Positions 10,201 to 18,724 are shown, counted from the first letter of the stretch. The stretch: DNA of 64,000 bases from CAVTPD01 sp963736575 (GCA_963736575.1 CAVTPD010000001.1:2108001-2172000), one strand, 5' to 3'. The notes: a model not told the origin generated them from the sequence alone. Translations and numbers: made by a program.

Positions 10201-11082
10201 GGTTTCACAATCTGTGTTTTCTACAATGCTTTGTAAATCAACCGACTTGATATTGGTGGTATAAACCGTAGAATCAGGTGGATTAAGAAACACCTCAAAC
10301 TCCGGAAAATATTTTCGGTCTTCTACACTTTTTCGGTCTTCTACAAAATCACCGGTATCTTGTACGCCTTTCGAATTAAAATTAATCACAAAAGTGTAGG
10401 GCTTCATTTTTTGGAATTCAACTTTATAAACCACCCCGTTTAAACCGTACGGGTAAACAATAGAAGACAATTCATTACCGCCTCCTTCGCTTGTTAATTG
10501 CCACCCTTGTGAATGCAAACGTCCTTCTTTCACATTTCCGTCAGTACCTAAAACGGTAAAATCAAAGTATTGAATAAACATCTCTACCCCATTCCCTTCT
10601 ACAGAAAAAGGATCGAATTCAATTACATAATCACCTATTTCATTGGCTACAAATTCAAGGGCATCGTAACCACCTGCATTGCCTAACTCTGCGGGACCAG
10701 CCATAACTTCATCCCAATCTTCTATATTTCCTTCTTCACCAACATCTGGAATTTCAGAAGAAAAAGCTATTGCTCCAGATGGTGCAACAATTCTAAAAGG
10801 TACATTATCAATAAAATTTCCGCCTTGTTCTTTATTATTTAAACCGAAATATATGGTCTCTCCTGCTTCTTTAATATTCAGTTTCATCTGATTTTCATCA
10901 GCTGCGCCATATTGAGCAAAAGAGGTAAACTTCGCGTGTTTGGCTATATATAAACTGCCGTATTGATTTTCCTCCGGACGAAGTTGGACTGTCCCTTCGG
11001 CAAAAAGTAGAATAGATTTTACGAACAGGATTAAAACAATAAATAATCTTGTTAGGCTTTGGGTTGTGGTGGTGATTCTCAT
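7261..11082 (-). CDS. Giant secreted gliding-motility-type adhesin (SprB-like repeats, PKD, CHU_C)
   Basis: About 1,270 residues from the ATG at 11082 (MRITTTTQSLTRLFIVLILF), which begins a signal peptide; an upstream in-frame extension lacks signal character. Domain order is an N-terminal region of unknown fold (to ~480), five or six ~95-residue SprB-like repeats (recurring CD/CL-x-GG-x-I and W-x-G patterns at ~560-1080), a PKD domain (VWEFGDGNTSTNANPVHRY), and a terminal CHU_C domain (PSAFSPNGDGINDELTV, EKWDGFYRGENSPVGVFPF). This is the layout of surface adhesins exported by the type IX system. It is cotranscribed with the following porP gene. Binding specificity cannot be read from the sequence. 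Confidence 0.85.
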   Translation of the reverse strand: MRITTTTQSLTRLFIVLILFVKSILLFAEGTVQLRPEENQYGSLYIAKHAKFTSFAQYGAADENQMKLNIKEAGETIYFGLNNKEQGGNFIDNVPFRIVAPSGAIAFSSEIPDVGEEGNIEDWDEVMAGPAELGNAGGYDALEFVANEIGDYVIEFDPFSVEGNGVEMFIQYFDFTVLGTDGNVKEGRLHSQGWQLTSEGGGNELSSIVYPYGLNGVVYKVEFQKMKPYTFVINFNSKGVQDTGDFVEDRKSVEDRKYFPEFEVFLNPPDSTVYTTNIKSVDLQSIVENTDCETTTFCLNFSSDDEGLLEGFVDVNVNGIMDTLNGDIYFNHYFPAAGTVCVPWDGRDNDGNLITDVELEVISSFGYGVMHLPLVDVEDNELGYKVDIIRPSGLDAPRLFWDDSELTKGTPTTGGLVELAGCDATSSGCHGWEGRGNSGSEETVNTWWYSNLVEDKIKFDPRPKSPVSISYDANVLQNYDTTLCQGDPLTFHVFNDGISHYDATVYDYSWYLNTEDQSANSQDFTITADSNVQVIVKAYEHEFSCEYYDTITVEIQSKFEIDTTLIQPNCINGGVIDVEIIDGPSNPVFTWTGLSQTTDSIFGLDPGVYELTLTDPAFTNNCALQATFILDEVDSLHLDNVTATASLCYDSTGTAEVVYSGLDPITYSWNGKSFFTAEKEDSLFSGVNYVIGKKTSNGCTDSIAFLVDELPLEATFTIVDANCDSTGGEIQVHLPQIEDYFINWNGNTGTDTLLANLAPGDYILEIIHQDNPSCTTDSSLKVGVPTPLKLDEVLVDSSLCYEPTAEAKAIYSGTEAIEYSWDGKAFTNNNLETGLNGGVHKVVVLNPINLCKDSIAFTVEEFPLMADYTVKDASCDGTDGAIKVLLPLGESFSITWDGISGNNEKTALAPGDYQLNIVSDDNAACITDSLVTVGVDPNTLEILGLELTPSNCLNPNGIAELHVKRDPAKSYTYSWNGGTSVLDDSINTSLSVGTHTVSVIEAGGLCGIDTTFEITGTGFSFNYDSVHTLCGASNGSISVTKTTASSIIQWTDGSTEFVRENLSAGTYTFTLSLPGVLGCSETKTVTLVDSSYSFDFTTSVSSLDVNTEFISAGDEVIFNTDKNSAQHYVWEFGDGNTSTNANPVHRYQYPGEYNFSLQITDLQGCENTVYSTVIVNEQPPCTAAVPSAFSPNGDGINDELTVLGDYYAIDFQLYNRWGELVFRSFKQEEKWDGFYRGENSPVGVFPFVLEVQCENYDGSISTFKKIGDVTLVR

Positions 11083-11230
11083 AAGCTGAAAGAATTCTTC
11101 TTCAGCACTCTTACGAACACCTAATCTAAAAGTAAACACTAGGTGTGCAGACTTTATTAATTAAATATTTTTTTTGAATCTGCTGTTTACTTTCAATCGC
11201 TTGCTCCGTAACACAGACAAATCAAGCTAA

Positions 11231-13108
11231 ATGATTATGAGAACTAATTACTTATTATTTATTAAACTTTGTCTGTTGATGATTTTTTCAGTATCCTCAG
11301 TACAAGCACAAGATTTGTGCAAACCCGTTGGTTGGGGTAAAGATGTTACGGGGGGCGGAAATGCTACTCCCGTTGTAGTATCTAGTTATTCTGCATTGAA
11401 AGATGCAGTAAGCGACGACGATGTTAGAGTTGTTCATATTAAAGGAACAATTACCTTCCCTAGTGATGGTAGAATTAATATTCAGGATCAAAGTAACAAA
11501 ACCATTTTTGGTTTACCTGGATCAAAACTAGTTTCAGTTGATATGTCTTCTGACGGATCGGGTATCTTTTATGTTAAAAGAATGGACAATCTAATTCTTC
11601 AAAATGTATATTTTGAAGGCCCTGGTGCTTACGACAACGACGGAAATGACAACCTTACCGTAGACGATTCTAGAAATGTATGGGTAGACCATTGCGAATT
11701 TCATGATGGAATGGACGGTAACTTCGATATTAAAAACAAAGCCGATCTTGTCTCGGTAACATGGTGTACCTTCAGTTATGAGAAACCACCAAGATCAGGT
11801 GGTTCTGGCGGCTCTCCTGACCATCGTTATACCAATTTAATTGGTTCTAGTGATGGCGCTACGGGTGATAGAGGTAAATTAAGAGTGACTTTTCAATACT
11901 GCCGTTGGGGTGAAGGTTGTAAAGAAAGAATGCCTCGTGTACGTTACGGAAAAGTACATGTTGCCAACTGTTATTTTTCTAGTTCGGTAGCCAACCAAGG
12001 TATTAGAGCTGGTTATGAAGCCGATATTAGAGCAGAAGGAAATTATTTCATCTCTGGTTACAATAAACCAATTGATTTATACAAAGATGATTACACCGCG
12101 GTTTACGCAAACAATAACCAAAATGCCTCTAACATAAATAAAGGCTCTGCATTCAATCCTCCATATTCTATAACAATTGCAGACCCTAGTACAATTATAG
12201 CCCCAATAACTTCATGCGCCGGACAAACTTTAGCAAGCTTTGGAGGTTGTTCTTCCTGTTCAGGTGGTGGGCAAAAAGACTGTAATGGTGTAACCAACGG
12301 CTCTGCCTATTTAGACGATTGCAGTATATGTGTTGGTGGTAACACGGGTAAATCTCCATGTACAGTTGATTGTAACGGGGATGTAAACGGAACTGCTTAC
12401 TTAGATAATTGTAATGTTTGTGTAGCCGGAAACACAGGTTTTGACCCTTGTTCGGAAACCATACAAGGTGAAGACGCTTGTTACATTGATGGACTTCAGT
12501 TAGAGGCTGAAAATGCCAACTTTGAAGGCGAAGGGTATGCCAATACAGACAACTTAAACGATGTAGCCATCAGCTGGAAATTTACAGCAAGCTCTAACGC
12601 TACCATTACAGTAAGTGTACGTTATGCTAACGGAGGCGCAACTGCTAGAAGCGGTATTATTTATGTAAATGATGTGGCTACAGGCTCTACTGTTGAATTA
12701 CCTATTACAGGCGCTTGGGATACTTGGGAAATTTCAACTTTTACTATAGCTGTGCAAGCTGGTAAAAATGATTTAAAGTTTGTTGCCAATAGTGCAGACG
12801 GTCTAGCGAATTTAGATGCCTTGTATTTCTCAGAGGGCATTAGCAATACGGGATGTATTGTTACCAATATTTTCGATACCGAAAACACAATGGGTATTCA
12901 AGCATTCCCTAATCCATTTACAGAGGCTATACATTTAGATGTTGAAAATGGTGTTCAATACAAAATCATTAACAGCCATGGTGCTATACTGGAAGAAGGA
13001 ACTTGTACTGAAAACTGCTCATTAGGAGCACTACTACGGCCAGGGATTTACATTCTTGAAACACAAAACAACAAGAATGTTAAACGTGTTAAAGTGCTTA
13101 AAAATTAA
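11231..13108 (+). CDS. Secreted pectate lyase (PL1) with carbohydrate-binding module and type IX sorting tail
   Basis: A 625-residue enzyme that would cleave polygalacturonate by beta-elimination. Residues 1-26 are a signal peptide. The PL1 parallel beta-helix spans ~28-330, with VWVDHCEF, DIKNKADLVSVTWC and the catalytic-arginine motif RMPRVR. Two Cys-rich linker repeats follow (DCNGVTNGSAYLDDCSICVG and a near copy). Next is a CBM6/35-like module (~410-535: LQLEAENANFEGEGYAN, LDALYFSEG). The last ~75 residues are a type A type IX sorting domain (IQAFPNPFTEAIHL, RPGIYILETQ). It is transcribed alone and ends at a strong terminator. No other polysaccharide genes are adjacent, so this is not part of a large utilisation locus within the window. 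Confidence 0.9.
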   Translation: MIMRTNYLLFIKLCLLMIFSVSSVQAQDLCKPVGWGKDVTGGGNATPVVVSSYSALKDAVSDDDVRVVHIKGTITFPSDGRINIQDQSNKTIFGLPGSKLVSVDMSSDGSGIFYVKRMDNLILQNVYFEGPGAYDNDGNDNLTVDDSRNVWVDHCEFHDGMDGNFDIKNKADLVSVTWCTFSYEKPPRSGGSGGSPDHRYTNLIGSSDGATGDRGKLRVTFQYCRWGEGCKERMPRVRYGKVHVANCYFSSSVANQGIRAGYEADIRAEGNYFISGYNKPIDLYKDDYTAVYANNNQNASNINKGSAFNPPYSITIADPSTIIAPITSCAGQTLASFGGCSSCSGGGQKDCNGVTNGSAYLDDCSICVGGNTGKSPCTVDCNGDVNGTAYLDNCNVCVAGNTGFDPCSETIQGEDACYIDGLQLEAENANFEGEGYANTDNLNDVAISWKFTASSNATITVSVRYANGGATARSGIIYVNDVATGSTVELPITGAWDTWEISTFTIAVQAGKNDLKFVANSADGLANLDALYFSEGISNTGCIVTNIFDTENTMGIQAFPNPFTEAIHLDVENGVQYKIINSHGAILEEGTCTENCSLGALLRPGIYILETQNNKNVKRVKVLKN

Positions 13109-13134
13109 TTTACCAAAATTTAATACTAGCAGAC

Positions 13135-13169
13135 AAAGCCGCTCTCAATTGAATGAGAGCGGCTTTTTT
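13135..13169 (+). terminator. Strong Rho-independent terminator after the pectate lyase
   Basis: An inverted repeat AAAGCCGCTCTCA / TGAGAGCGGCTTT around a six-base loop is followed by six T. It lies 27 bases beyond the lyase stop and is the best-formed terminator of this region. Confidence 0.9.
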
Positions 13170-13271
13170 GATTTAAAACTCAAAAAACCAACCCTAACAC
13201 AGCTACAAACGCCACGCATAGTGGCATTTACAATAGAATATCATTATTTTAGAATCTGATTAACTGCTGCT

Positions 13272-13856
13272 TTGAACTATACCATTGAAACTTATTATGG
13301 AAAAGAATGCTTGGTATTTTGTCATGAAATAGCCAGTATTAGGATTCAGGTTTTTAGAGAATTCCCCTATCTCTATGACGGAAATTATGAGTATGAATTA
13401 GAATATCTAAACACTTTTTTTTCTTCTGAAAAAAGCATCTTAATTATTGCGAAGCACAAGGGTACTGTAATTGGGATATCTACAGGAATCCCTTTAAAAG
13501 ACGAAACGGAAAATATTAAATCCCCTTGGTATAAAAATGGACATCCGGTAGAAGATATTTTCTACTTTGGTGAATCTGCTATAGAAAAAACACACCGTGG
13601 TTACGGCATAGGCCATCAGTTTTTTAAACTTCGGGAAGAGTGGGCTAAGAAAAATGGGTATAAAAAAACTACTTTTTGTTGCATCGTTAGGCCTGAAGAC
13701 CACAAACACAAACCTAAAAACCATAAAACACCAGAATCTTTTTGGAATAAATTAGGCTACCAAAAAGGAAATATTACCTGTGTATTAGAATGGAAAGAAA
13801 TTGATGAAGAAAAAGAAAGCCTAAAGAACCTTAATTTTTGGCATAAAAAAATATAA
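13272..13856 (+). CDS. GNAT family N-acetyltransferase
   Basis: A 194-residue acyl-CoA N-acetyltransferase. The fold is visible as an N-terminal helix (IRIQVFREFPYLYDGNYEYE), strand 4 with AKHKGTVIGISTGIPL, the acetyl-CoA loop region ESAIEKTHRGYGIGHQFF (R-G-x-G-I-G) and the C-terminal FWNKLGYQ. No ATG is present; the only suitable start in the open frame is TTG at 13272, and an in-frame stop lies at 13257. The DUF2214 gene begins 3 bases after its stop, so the two form a small operon. The acceptor substrate is unknown. Confidence 0.8.
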   Translation: MNYTIETYYGKECLVFCHEIASIRIQVFREFPYLYDGNYEYELEYLNTFFSSEKSILIIAKHKGTVIGISTGIPLKDETENIKSPWYKNGHPVEDIFYFGESAIEKTHRGYGIGHQFFKLREEWAKKNGYKKTTFCCIVRPEDHKHKPKNHKTPESFWNKLGYQKGNITCVLEWKEIDEEKESLKNLNFWHKKI

Positions 13857-13859
13857 CCC

Positions 13860-14321
13860 ATGTTATTCTATCATAGTTTAATCACCTATTTCCATTTTAT
13901 AGGAATCTTTATTTTAATTAGCACGTTGATTCTAGAGTATGTTTTATTTGAAAAAAGCTTAAGTAACAACACAGCTAAACTTATAAGCCAAGCAGATGTT
14001 TGGTACGGTATTTCAGCTGTTATAATTGTTATAAGCGGACTTCTTAAACTGTTTTATTTTGGTAAAGGATCTACTTATTACATAAACAATTCTATTTTCT
14101 GGGGGAAAATGGCTCTTTTCAGTATAATTGGGTTATTGTCTATAATGCCTACTATTCGGTTTATTAAATGGCGAAAAAAAATCAAACAAGGTGAAGGAAT
14201 TCAACTAAATGAATTAGAATTTAAACGCACTAAAAGAATCATTCTTCTAGAAATTATCTTCTTTTTATTTATACCATTTCTGGCAACTTTAATGGCCCGT
14301 GGATTTGGTTATTATGGTTAA
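13860..14321 (+). CDS. DUF2214 family membrane protein
   Basis: A 153-residue integral membrane protein with four predicted helices (about 8-27, 48-66, 80-98, 128-146). The family pattern is recognisable from the N-terminal YHSLITYFHFIGIF, with a conserved His in the first helix, the central DVWYGISAVIIVISGLLK, and the C-terminal FLFIPFLATLMARGFGYYG. Members are widespread in Bacteroidota and Proteobacteria, and their function is unknown. It follows the GNAT gene with a 3-base gap and converges on a small membrane protein gene, their stops being 1 base apart. Confidence 0.75.
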   Translation: MLFYHSLITYFHFIGIFILISTLILEYVLFEKSLSNNTAKLISQADVWYGISAVIIVISGLLKLFYFGKGSTYYINNSIFWGKMALFSIIGLLSIMPTIRFIKWRKKIKQGEGIQLNELEFKRTKRIILLEIIFFLFIPFLATLMARGFGYYG

Positions 14322-14322
14322 G

Positions 14323-14667
14323 TTATTTTTGTAAATGCTTTTCTCTTTCTTCAAAATACTTTTCCATTACCTGTTCAACAATGGTGAAAACAACAAGCCC
14401 AACCACAAAAACTAAAATTGTATTCATCCAATCAAAAGAAGTTTGAGATACTTTGTAACGGCTCTTGCCGCCTGCTATTCCCCATAGGTTTTTAACGCTT
14501 TTTACTAAAAAAAACTGCTTTAAAACAGAGGCCGTAATCAAAGCAATAAGTCCCGCAATTCCATTAGAAACCAATTCTTGAATAACCTTTTTCTTAGTAA
14601 TTGGTTGTACTCTTACTTGTTTACAAGCTTTACCTAAAAGAGCCAATTCTCTTAGAACCTTGTCCAT
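14323..14667 (-). CDS. Small membrane protein of unknown function
   Basis: A 114-residue protein I do not recognise. It has a basic N-terminus, one helix near 36-55 (GIAGLIALITASVLKQFFLV) and a second near 82-100 (MNTILVFVVGLVVFTIVEQV), and ends in a charged tail (EKYFEEREKHLQK). The start ATG at 14667 gives MDKVLRELALLGK. It is divergent from the GNAT-nitrilase fusion gene and convergent with the DUF2214 gene. Two helices with a charged connecting loop suggest an inner-membrane protein. Nothing more can be said. Confidence 0.55.
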   Translation of the reverse strand: MDKVLRELALLGKACKQVRVQPITKKKVIQELVSNGIAGLIALITASVLKQFFLVKSVKNLWGIAGGKSRYKVSQTSFDWMNTILVFVVGLVVFTIVEQVMEKYFEEREKHLQK

Positions 14668-14794
14668 AACATCTAGATTTAGTTTTTTTAATCTGTAAGT
14701 TAAAAACTTTTGAAACTATTTTAAAATACCGGCCGTTGAACGATAAAATATCGGGGAACTTTTCCATATTCATCCTAAAATTAAAAAACCATAT

Positions 14795-16318
14795 ATGTCC
14801 ACTATTGGCCAAGTAGAATTAAGAAGTTTACAGTTTGACGATTATATTGTCATGAAGGAAATCATGCAAGAAACCTATGCAGATTTACCCAACAGCTATT
14901 GGTCCGACGAACAAATTAAAAAACTAGCTTCCATTTTCCCTGAAGGTCAAATTATGGTTATTGTAGACGACAAAGTAGTTGGTTTTGCCCTATCTATTAT
15001 TGTGAACTATAAAAACTTTGGTGACACACATACCTATAACGAAATTATTGGTGAAGGAAGCCTAAATACCCATACTTCTAAAGGGGATACTTTATACGGT
15101 ATTGATGTATACATAAAAAAAGAATATAGAGGTTTACGTTTAGGCCGCCGTTTGTACGACGCCCGTAAAGAATTATGTGAAAACCTTAATCTTAAAGCCA
15201 TTGTATTTGGTGGTAGAATTCCAAACTACCATAAATCGGCTTCTGATTGCACACCAAAAGAATACATAGAAAAAGTAAAAAACAAAGAGCTGGAAGACCC
15301 TATTTTAAACTTTCAGTTGTCTAATGATTTTCACGTAAAAAAAGTATTAACCGGTTATTTAAAAGGCGATAAAGAGTCTAAAGAATACGCCGTTTTACTT
15401 CAGTGGGACAATATTTATTACGAAAAGCCACAGGAGCTATTAAACTCTAACAAAACCGTTGTGCGCTTAGGTTTAATACAATGGCAAATGCGGTCTTATT
15501 CGGGTTTAGAAGAACTGTATTCACAAATGGAATTCTTTGTAGACGCTGTAAGCAGTTATAAAAGTGATTTTGTGCTTTTCCCTGAATTCTTTAACGCCCC
15601 TTTAATGGCTAAATACAACGATTTAAGCGAATCGGACGCCATTAGAAAGTTAGCCGAATACACCGAAGACATTCGCGATAAATTTACAGAGTTAGCCGTA
15701 ACCTATAACGTAAATATTATTACGGGTAGCATGCCTCAAATGAGTGATGAAGGTTTATTTAACGTAGGCTATTTATGCCGAAGAAACGGAACTTCAGAAA
15801 GCTATGAAAAACTACACGTAACCCCAGACGAAAGTAAATTTTGGGGACTAACTGGCGGTAATAAACTAAAAGTATTAGATACCGACTGTGGGCCAATTGG
15901 TGTATTAATTTGTTACGATGTAGAATTTCCGGAATTATCTAGAATTTTGGCCGACCAAAAAATGCAAATCCTTTTTGTGCCTTTCTTAACCGATACACAA
16001 AACGGATATTCTAGAGTACGTTATTGCGCTAGAGCACGGGCCATTGAAAATGAATGTTATGTTGCCATTGCCGGAAGTGTGGGTAATCTTCCTAAAGTAG
16101 AAAATATGGATATTCAATACGCACAATCTGCCGTATTTACCCCTTCTGACTTTGCTTTTCCTTCTAACGGGGTGAAAGCAGAAGCTACGCCAAACACCGA
16201 AATGATATTGGTAGCAGACTTAGATTTAGACCTTTTAAGACAACTGCACAACCATGGAAGTGTACGAAACCTGAAGGACCGAAGATTAGACTTATATAAC
16301 CTAAACTTTAAGAAATAA
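14795..16318 (+). CDS. GNAT acetyltransferase - carbon-nitrogen hydrolase fusion
   Basis: A 507-residue two-domain enzyme. Residues 1-205 form a GNAT domain (YGIDVYIKKEYRGLRLGRRLYDAR contains the acetyl-CoA loop). Residues 220-485 form a nitrilase-superfamily amidase. The catalytic triad is visible: Glu264 (LFPEFFNAP), Lys339 (YEKLHVTPDE) and Cys373 (LICYDVEFPE). Such fusions are known in bacteria, but the substrate is undefined. One plausible role is hydrolysing an amide and acetylating the amine it releases; that is inference. The gene stands alone with a 134-bp gap to the next gene. All catalytic residues are intact. Confidence 0.9.
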   Translation: MSTIGQVELRSLQFDDYIVMKEIMQETYADLPNSYWSDEQIKKLASIFPEGQIMVIVDDKVVGFALSIIVNYKNFGDTHTYNEIIGEGSLNTHTSKGDTLYGIDVYIKKEYRGLRLGRRLYDARKELCENLNLKAIVFGGRIPNYHKSASDCTPKEYIEKVKNKELEDPILNFQLSNDFHVKKVLTGYLKGDKESKEYAVLLQWDNIYYEKPQELLNSNKTVVRLGLIQWQMRSYSGLEELYSQMEFFVDAVSSYKSDFVLFPEFFNAPLMAKYNDLSESDAIRKLAEYTEDIRDKFTELAVTYNVNIITGSMPQMSDEGLFNVGYLCRRNGTSESYEKLHVTPDESKFWGLTGGNKLKVLDTDCGPIGVLICYDVEFPELSRILADQKMQILFVPFLTDTQNGYSRVRYCARARAIENECYVAIAGSVGNLPKVENMDIQYAQSAVFTPSDFAFPSNGVKAEATPNTEMILVADLDLDLLRQLHNHGSVRNLKDRRLDLYNLNFKK

Positions 16319-16452
16319 TACGTCTAGATTAATTTTATAATCTTCCCATATAAAGAGAAAAATTAATTAGAATAATTTCTTAGTTTATAACAAAAATTTA
16401 GAGCATCTTCGCCCGCTTTTTAAAAATTATACTGGTTGAAAAGTTAAAGAAA

Positions 16453-16791
16453 ATGTCCATTAAGAAGATTATTGTAAGTTATGAGAAGCTGTCTGATGAA
16501 CTTCAAGAGAAGTTTCAGGAAAAATACAAAGACGGCTTTAACGGTAAAGTTGAACGTTTCACAAAACCAAATGGTGAATCGTTAAGTATTGTGCCTTTAA
16601 TTACCGAGGATACGCACTATATGGTAAAAGTAAATTCGCTTTTACAAGCCATTGCCAGCAAACACAAGGACGATGAGGATAAAGATTACGACGACTCAGA
16701 CGACGACTTCTCTTCTAAGGCTTCCGCTGGTGGAGATGATGAGGAAGATGATGCTAAAGGTGGCTCCTATTATATGGATGTAGACAACTAG
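16453..16791 (+). CDS. Conserved small protein with highly acidic C-terminal tail
   Basis: A 112-residue soluble protein. Residues 1-70 form a compact alpha/beta-like region (SIKKIIVSYEKLSDELQEKF, then a strand SIVPLITEDTHYMVKV). Residues 72-105 are an Asp/Glu/Ser/Gly low-complexity tail (KDYDDSDDDFSS and DDEEDDAKGGSYYMD). I recall similar small proteins in Bacteroidota genomes, without a known role. It is monocistronic, with a shared bidirectional terminator downstream. The acidic tail could bind a basic partner; that is speculation. Confidence 0.65.
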   Translation: MSIKKIIVSYEKLSDELQEKFQEKYKDGFNGKVERFTKPNGESLSIVPLITEDTHYMVKVNSLLQAIASKHKDDEDKDYDDSDDDFSSKASAGGDDEEDDAKGGSYYMDVDN

Positions 16792-16813
16792 ATTTATCTA
16801 AAAACCTTATATA

Positions 16814-16849
16814 AAAATGGCCCAAAGGAATAATTCTTTTGGGCCATTT
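16814..16849. terminator. Bidirectional terminator between convergent genes
   Basis: An inverted repeat AAATGGCCCAAA / TTTGGGCCATTT (approximate ends; one unpaired base) is flanked by A-rich sequence on the left and T-rich on the right. It serves the acidic small-protein gene on the plus strand and the HEPN-like gene on the minus strand. Confidence 0.85.
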
Positions 16850-16870
16850 CATTTTTACAATTTTATTGCT

Positions 16871-18142
16871 TTACTGTGTTTTCACAGCCATTACGGTAGA
16901 ACCTCTTTCGTCTTTAGCGTCATAAATTGTTATTTTACCGCTGTTAGACATGCTTTTAGCTAAAGAAAACGTTGGGCTAGTCATGTATCCCTTTTTTCCT
17001 AAAACCTCATTCACAAATTGCTTTAAATCTACAAAACCATTAATTCCGGCTTCATAGTTTTTAAGTTCTTCTATCAACTTATCTTCAGTAATCATTTTAA
17101 AAGCATCAAAATCATCCTCTTCTTCAACAACTACTTTTTTAGGTTCTGGTGCAGCTATGGGTTCAGGCTCTGGAGCCGGTGCTTCTTTCTTAATTTCTAC
17201 AACTGGTTCTGGTGCTTTCACTTCTTCTTTAACTTGGGCAACCGGTTGTGGGGCCTTTTCTTCTTGAACAGGCTTTTCCTGAACGATAGCTTTTTCGGCA
17301 ATTGGCTCAACTATGTTTTGCTTAGCAGCAACAGGTTCTTTCTTTATTGGCTCTTTTTTAACCGAAGAACTAGCCTTAACTGGTCTTGAGCTTTCTTTAC
17401 CTGCTTTTAAAGTATTGCCTAATTTGCTGTCTGCCGAATGAATAGAGTTCAATAAGCTTTTGCATAAGGTTGTTGTTTCCTCTAAGTCACTAAGCGTTAA
17501 AAAGGCATTATTTAACACTTTAGCTCTTAAATTGGCTAGGGTCTGCCAATCCGAATAGAAATTGGACGGGAATGCTTCTTTTACAAAGCTATTTAAGTCG
17601 GTATAATTAGTAAACGAAAAATCTGACTCTACTAAATTTAGGTGCTCTGGAAGGTCTTCTTTTCTGGATTGAACGGTATTCTTCAATTCTGAAGAAGCCA
17701 TCTCTTCCCACCAATTTAAACCGTGGTTTTTAATATTGGCTTTTTGTAAATGCGATTTAGCGGCGGCTTCTACCTCTCTAATTAACGGATAAGCTTCTTC
17801 AGCTACTTTATCGGTAACACCATCACTTAAAATCTTAACGTCACTAAACCCTAGCTTTTCTTTTAAATGATCTATTAAATTAGAAAAGAAGTCAAAGCCC
17901 TTTACCTGATTCCCAAAACTTAAATTTAGGATAAAGGCATTTTCGTTGCTTTCAACTTTTTGCACTTGTAAAGCCACATCTAGTTGTTTGTCTTCAATAG
18001 AATGAGGTTTAACTTCTGCTTTTTTCCATAGCTTTTCAGAATACGACAATCCCATTAAAAGAGATTTAACGGCTGTTATCTCATCATTGTCAGAATCGGC
18101 AATAATCAGTAATTCATAAGTAAAAGTTTCTTTCGTTTTCAT
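16871..18142 (-). CDS. HEPN-like (Swt1-type) protein with degenerate catalytic motif and Pro/Glu/Lys linker
   Basis: A 423-residue cytosolic protein. Residues 1-105 are an alpha/beta segment of unknown fold. Residues ~112-235 resemble the Swt1-type HEPN domain: AYPLIREVEAAAKSHL, a GLNWWEE turn, then SDWQTLANLRAKVLNNAFLT, DLEET and a final helix. In active members the helix reads RNKVAH, the RNase R-x4-6-H motif; here it is R206-A-K-V-L-N211, lacking the Asn and His, so RNase activity is unlikely. Residues 240-340 are a Val/Pro/Glu/Lys linker. A C-terminal module (~345-423) ends TVMAVKTQ. The HEPN assignment is my pattern reading and is not certain. It is transcribed alone. Confidence 0.55.
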   Translation of the reverse strand: MKTKETFTYELLIIADSDNDEITAVKSLLMGLSYSEKLWKKAEVKPHSIEDKQLDVALQVQKVESNENAFILNLSFGNQVKGFDFFSNLIDHLKEKLGFSDVKILSDGVTDKVAEEAYPLIREVEAAAKSHLQKANIKNHGLNWWEEMASSELKNTVQSRKEDLPEHLNLVESDFSFTNYTDLNSFVKEAFPSNFYSDWQTLANLRAKVLNNAFLTLSDLEETTTLCKSLLNSIHSADSKLGNTLKAGKESSRPVKASSSVKKEPIKKEPVAAKQNIVEPIAEKAIVQEKPVQEEKAPQPVAQVKEEVKAPEPVVEIKKEAPAPEPEPIAAPEPKKVVVEEEDDFDAFKMITEDKLIEELKNYEAGINGFVDLKQFVNEVLGKKGYMTSPTFSLAKSMSNSGKITIYDAKDERGSTVMAVKTQ

Positions 18143-18275
18143 AGTATTTTATAATTGATAAAAAAGAGACAGAATTAGAGTTTTAATTAATAGGATGACA
18201 CTCTACAATCTTAAAATTTACTAAAATTCTGCTATAAAAAAAAGTAACTAACAGGTAGATAATTGCTTAAAAAAT

Positions 18276-18311
18276 AAAAAAGCAGTTCTATTTTACCAGA
18301 ACTGCTTTTTA
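18276..18311 (-). terminator. Terminator after ppnP
   Basis: An inverted repeat AAAAAGCAGTTCT / AGAACTGCTTTTT with an eight-base loop lies 22 bases beyond the ppnP stop. A- and T-runs on both sides would let it work in both directions. Confidence 0.8.
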
Positions 18312-18332
18312 TAGACATCTATTTTTCTGTAA

Positions 18333-18614
18333 TTATTTGTATTTACACAAATAAGCCGTTTGGTTTTCTACTTTAATATTGAAAGAAGTGTTGGCTTCTA
18401 CTTCAAAAACATCTCCGTTTTTAAACGTTTTCCAATCTGTAGCTCCAGGTAATTGAACCGTTAAGGCGCCTTCAATTACTACCATAGTTTCGTGCATGCT
18501 TGTACCAAATTCGTATTCCCCTGGTTCCATTACACCTACAGTTGATTTTCCTTCAGCGCTTTGGTAAGCAAGAGATTTCACATTACCGTCAAAATATTCG
18601 TTAGCTCCTATCAT
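18333..18614 (-). CDS. ppnP: Pyrimidine/purine nucleoside phosphorylase PpnP (YaiE family)
   Basis: A 93-residue single-domain cupin. PpnP splits nucleosides with phosphate to free base and ribose-1-phosphate. The whole family pattern is present: N-terminal NEYFDGNVKSLAYQ, the central GVMEPGEYEFGTSMHETMVVIEG and C-terminal VFEVEANTSFNIKV with the final YLCKYK. The length matches the E. coli protein closely. The start ATG at 18614 is unambiguous. It is monocistronic and has no nucleoside-transport partners nearby. Confidence 0.9.
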   Translation of the reverse strand: MIGANEYFDGNVKSLAYQSAEGKSTVGVMEPGEYEFGTSMHETMVVIEGALTVQLPGATDWKTFKNGDVFEVEANTSFNIKVENQTAYLCKYK

Positions 18615-18687
18615 TCTAGTTTATTAATGTATAAACACGAAAATATAAAAATGCGGCGTATGTTAAAACCAAGAACAAAATTTGAAC

Positions 18688-18724
18688 ATAAAAAAAGAGA
18701 CTTCCTGTAGAAAGTCCCTTTTTT
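18688..18724 (-). terminator. Terminator after WDGK-repeat gene copy 1
   Basis: An imperfect hairpin (GAGACTTCC / GAAAGTCCC with mismatches) has an A-run on its left, which becomes a T-run on the minus strand. A near-identical structure follows copy 3 at 21952-21985. Confidence 0.7.
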
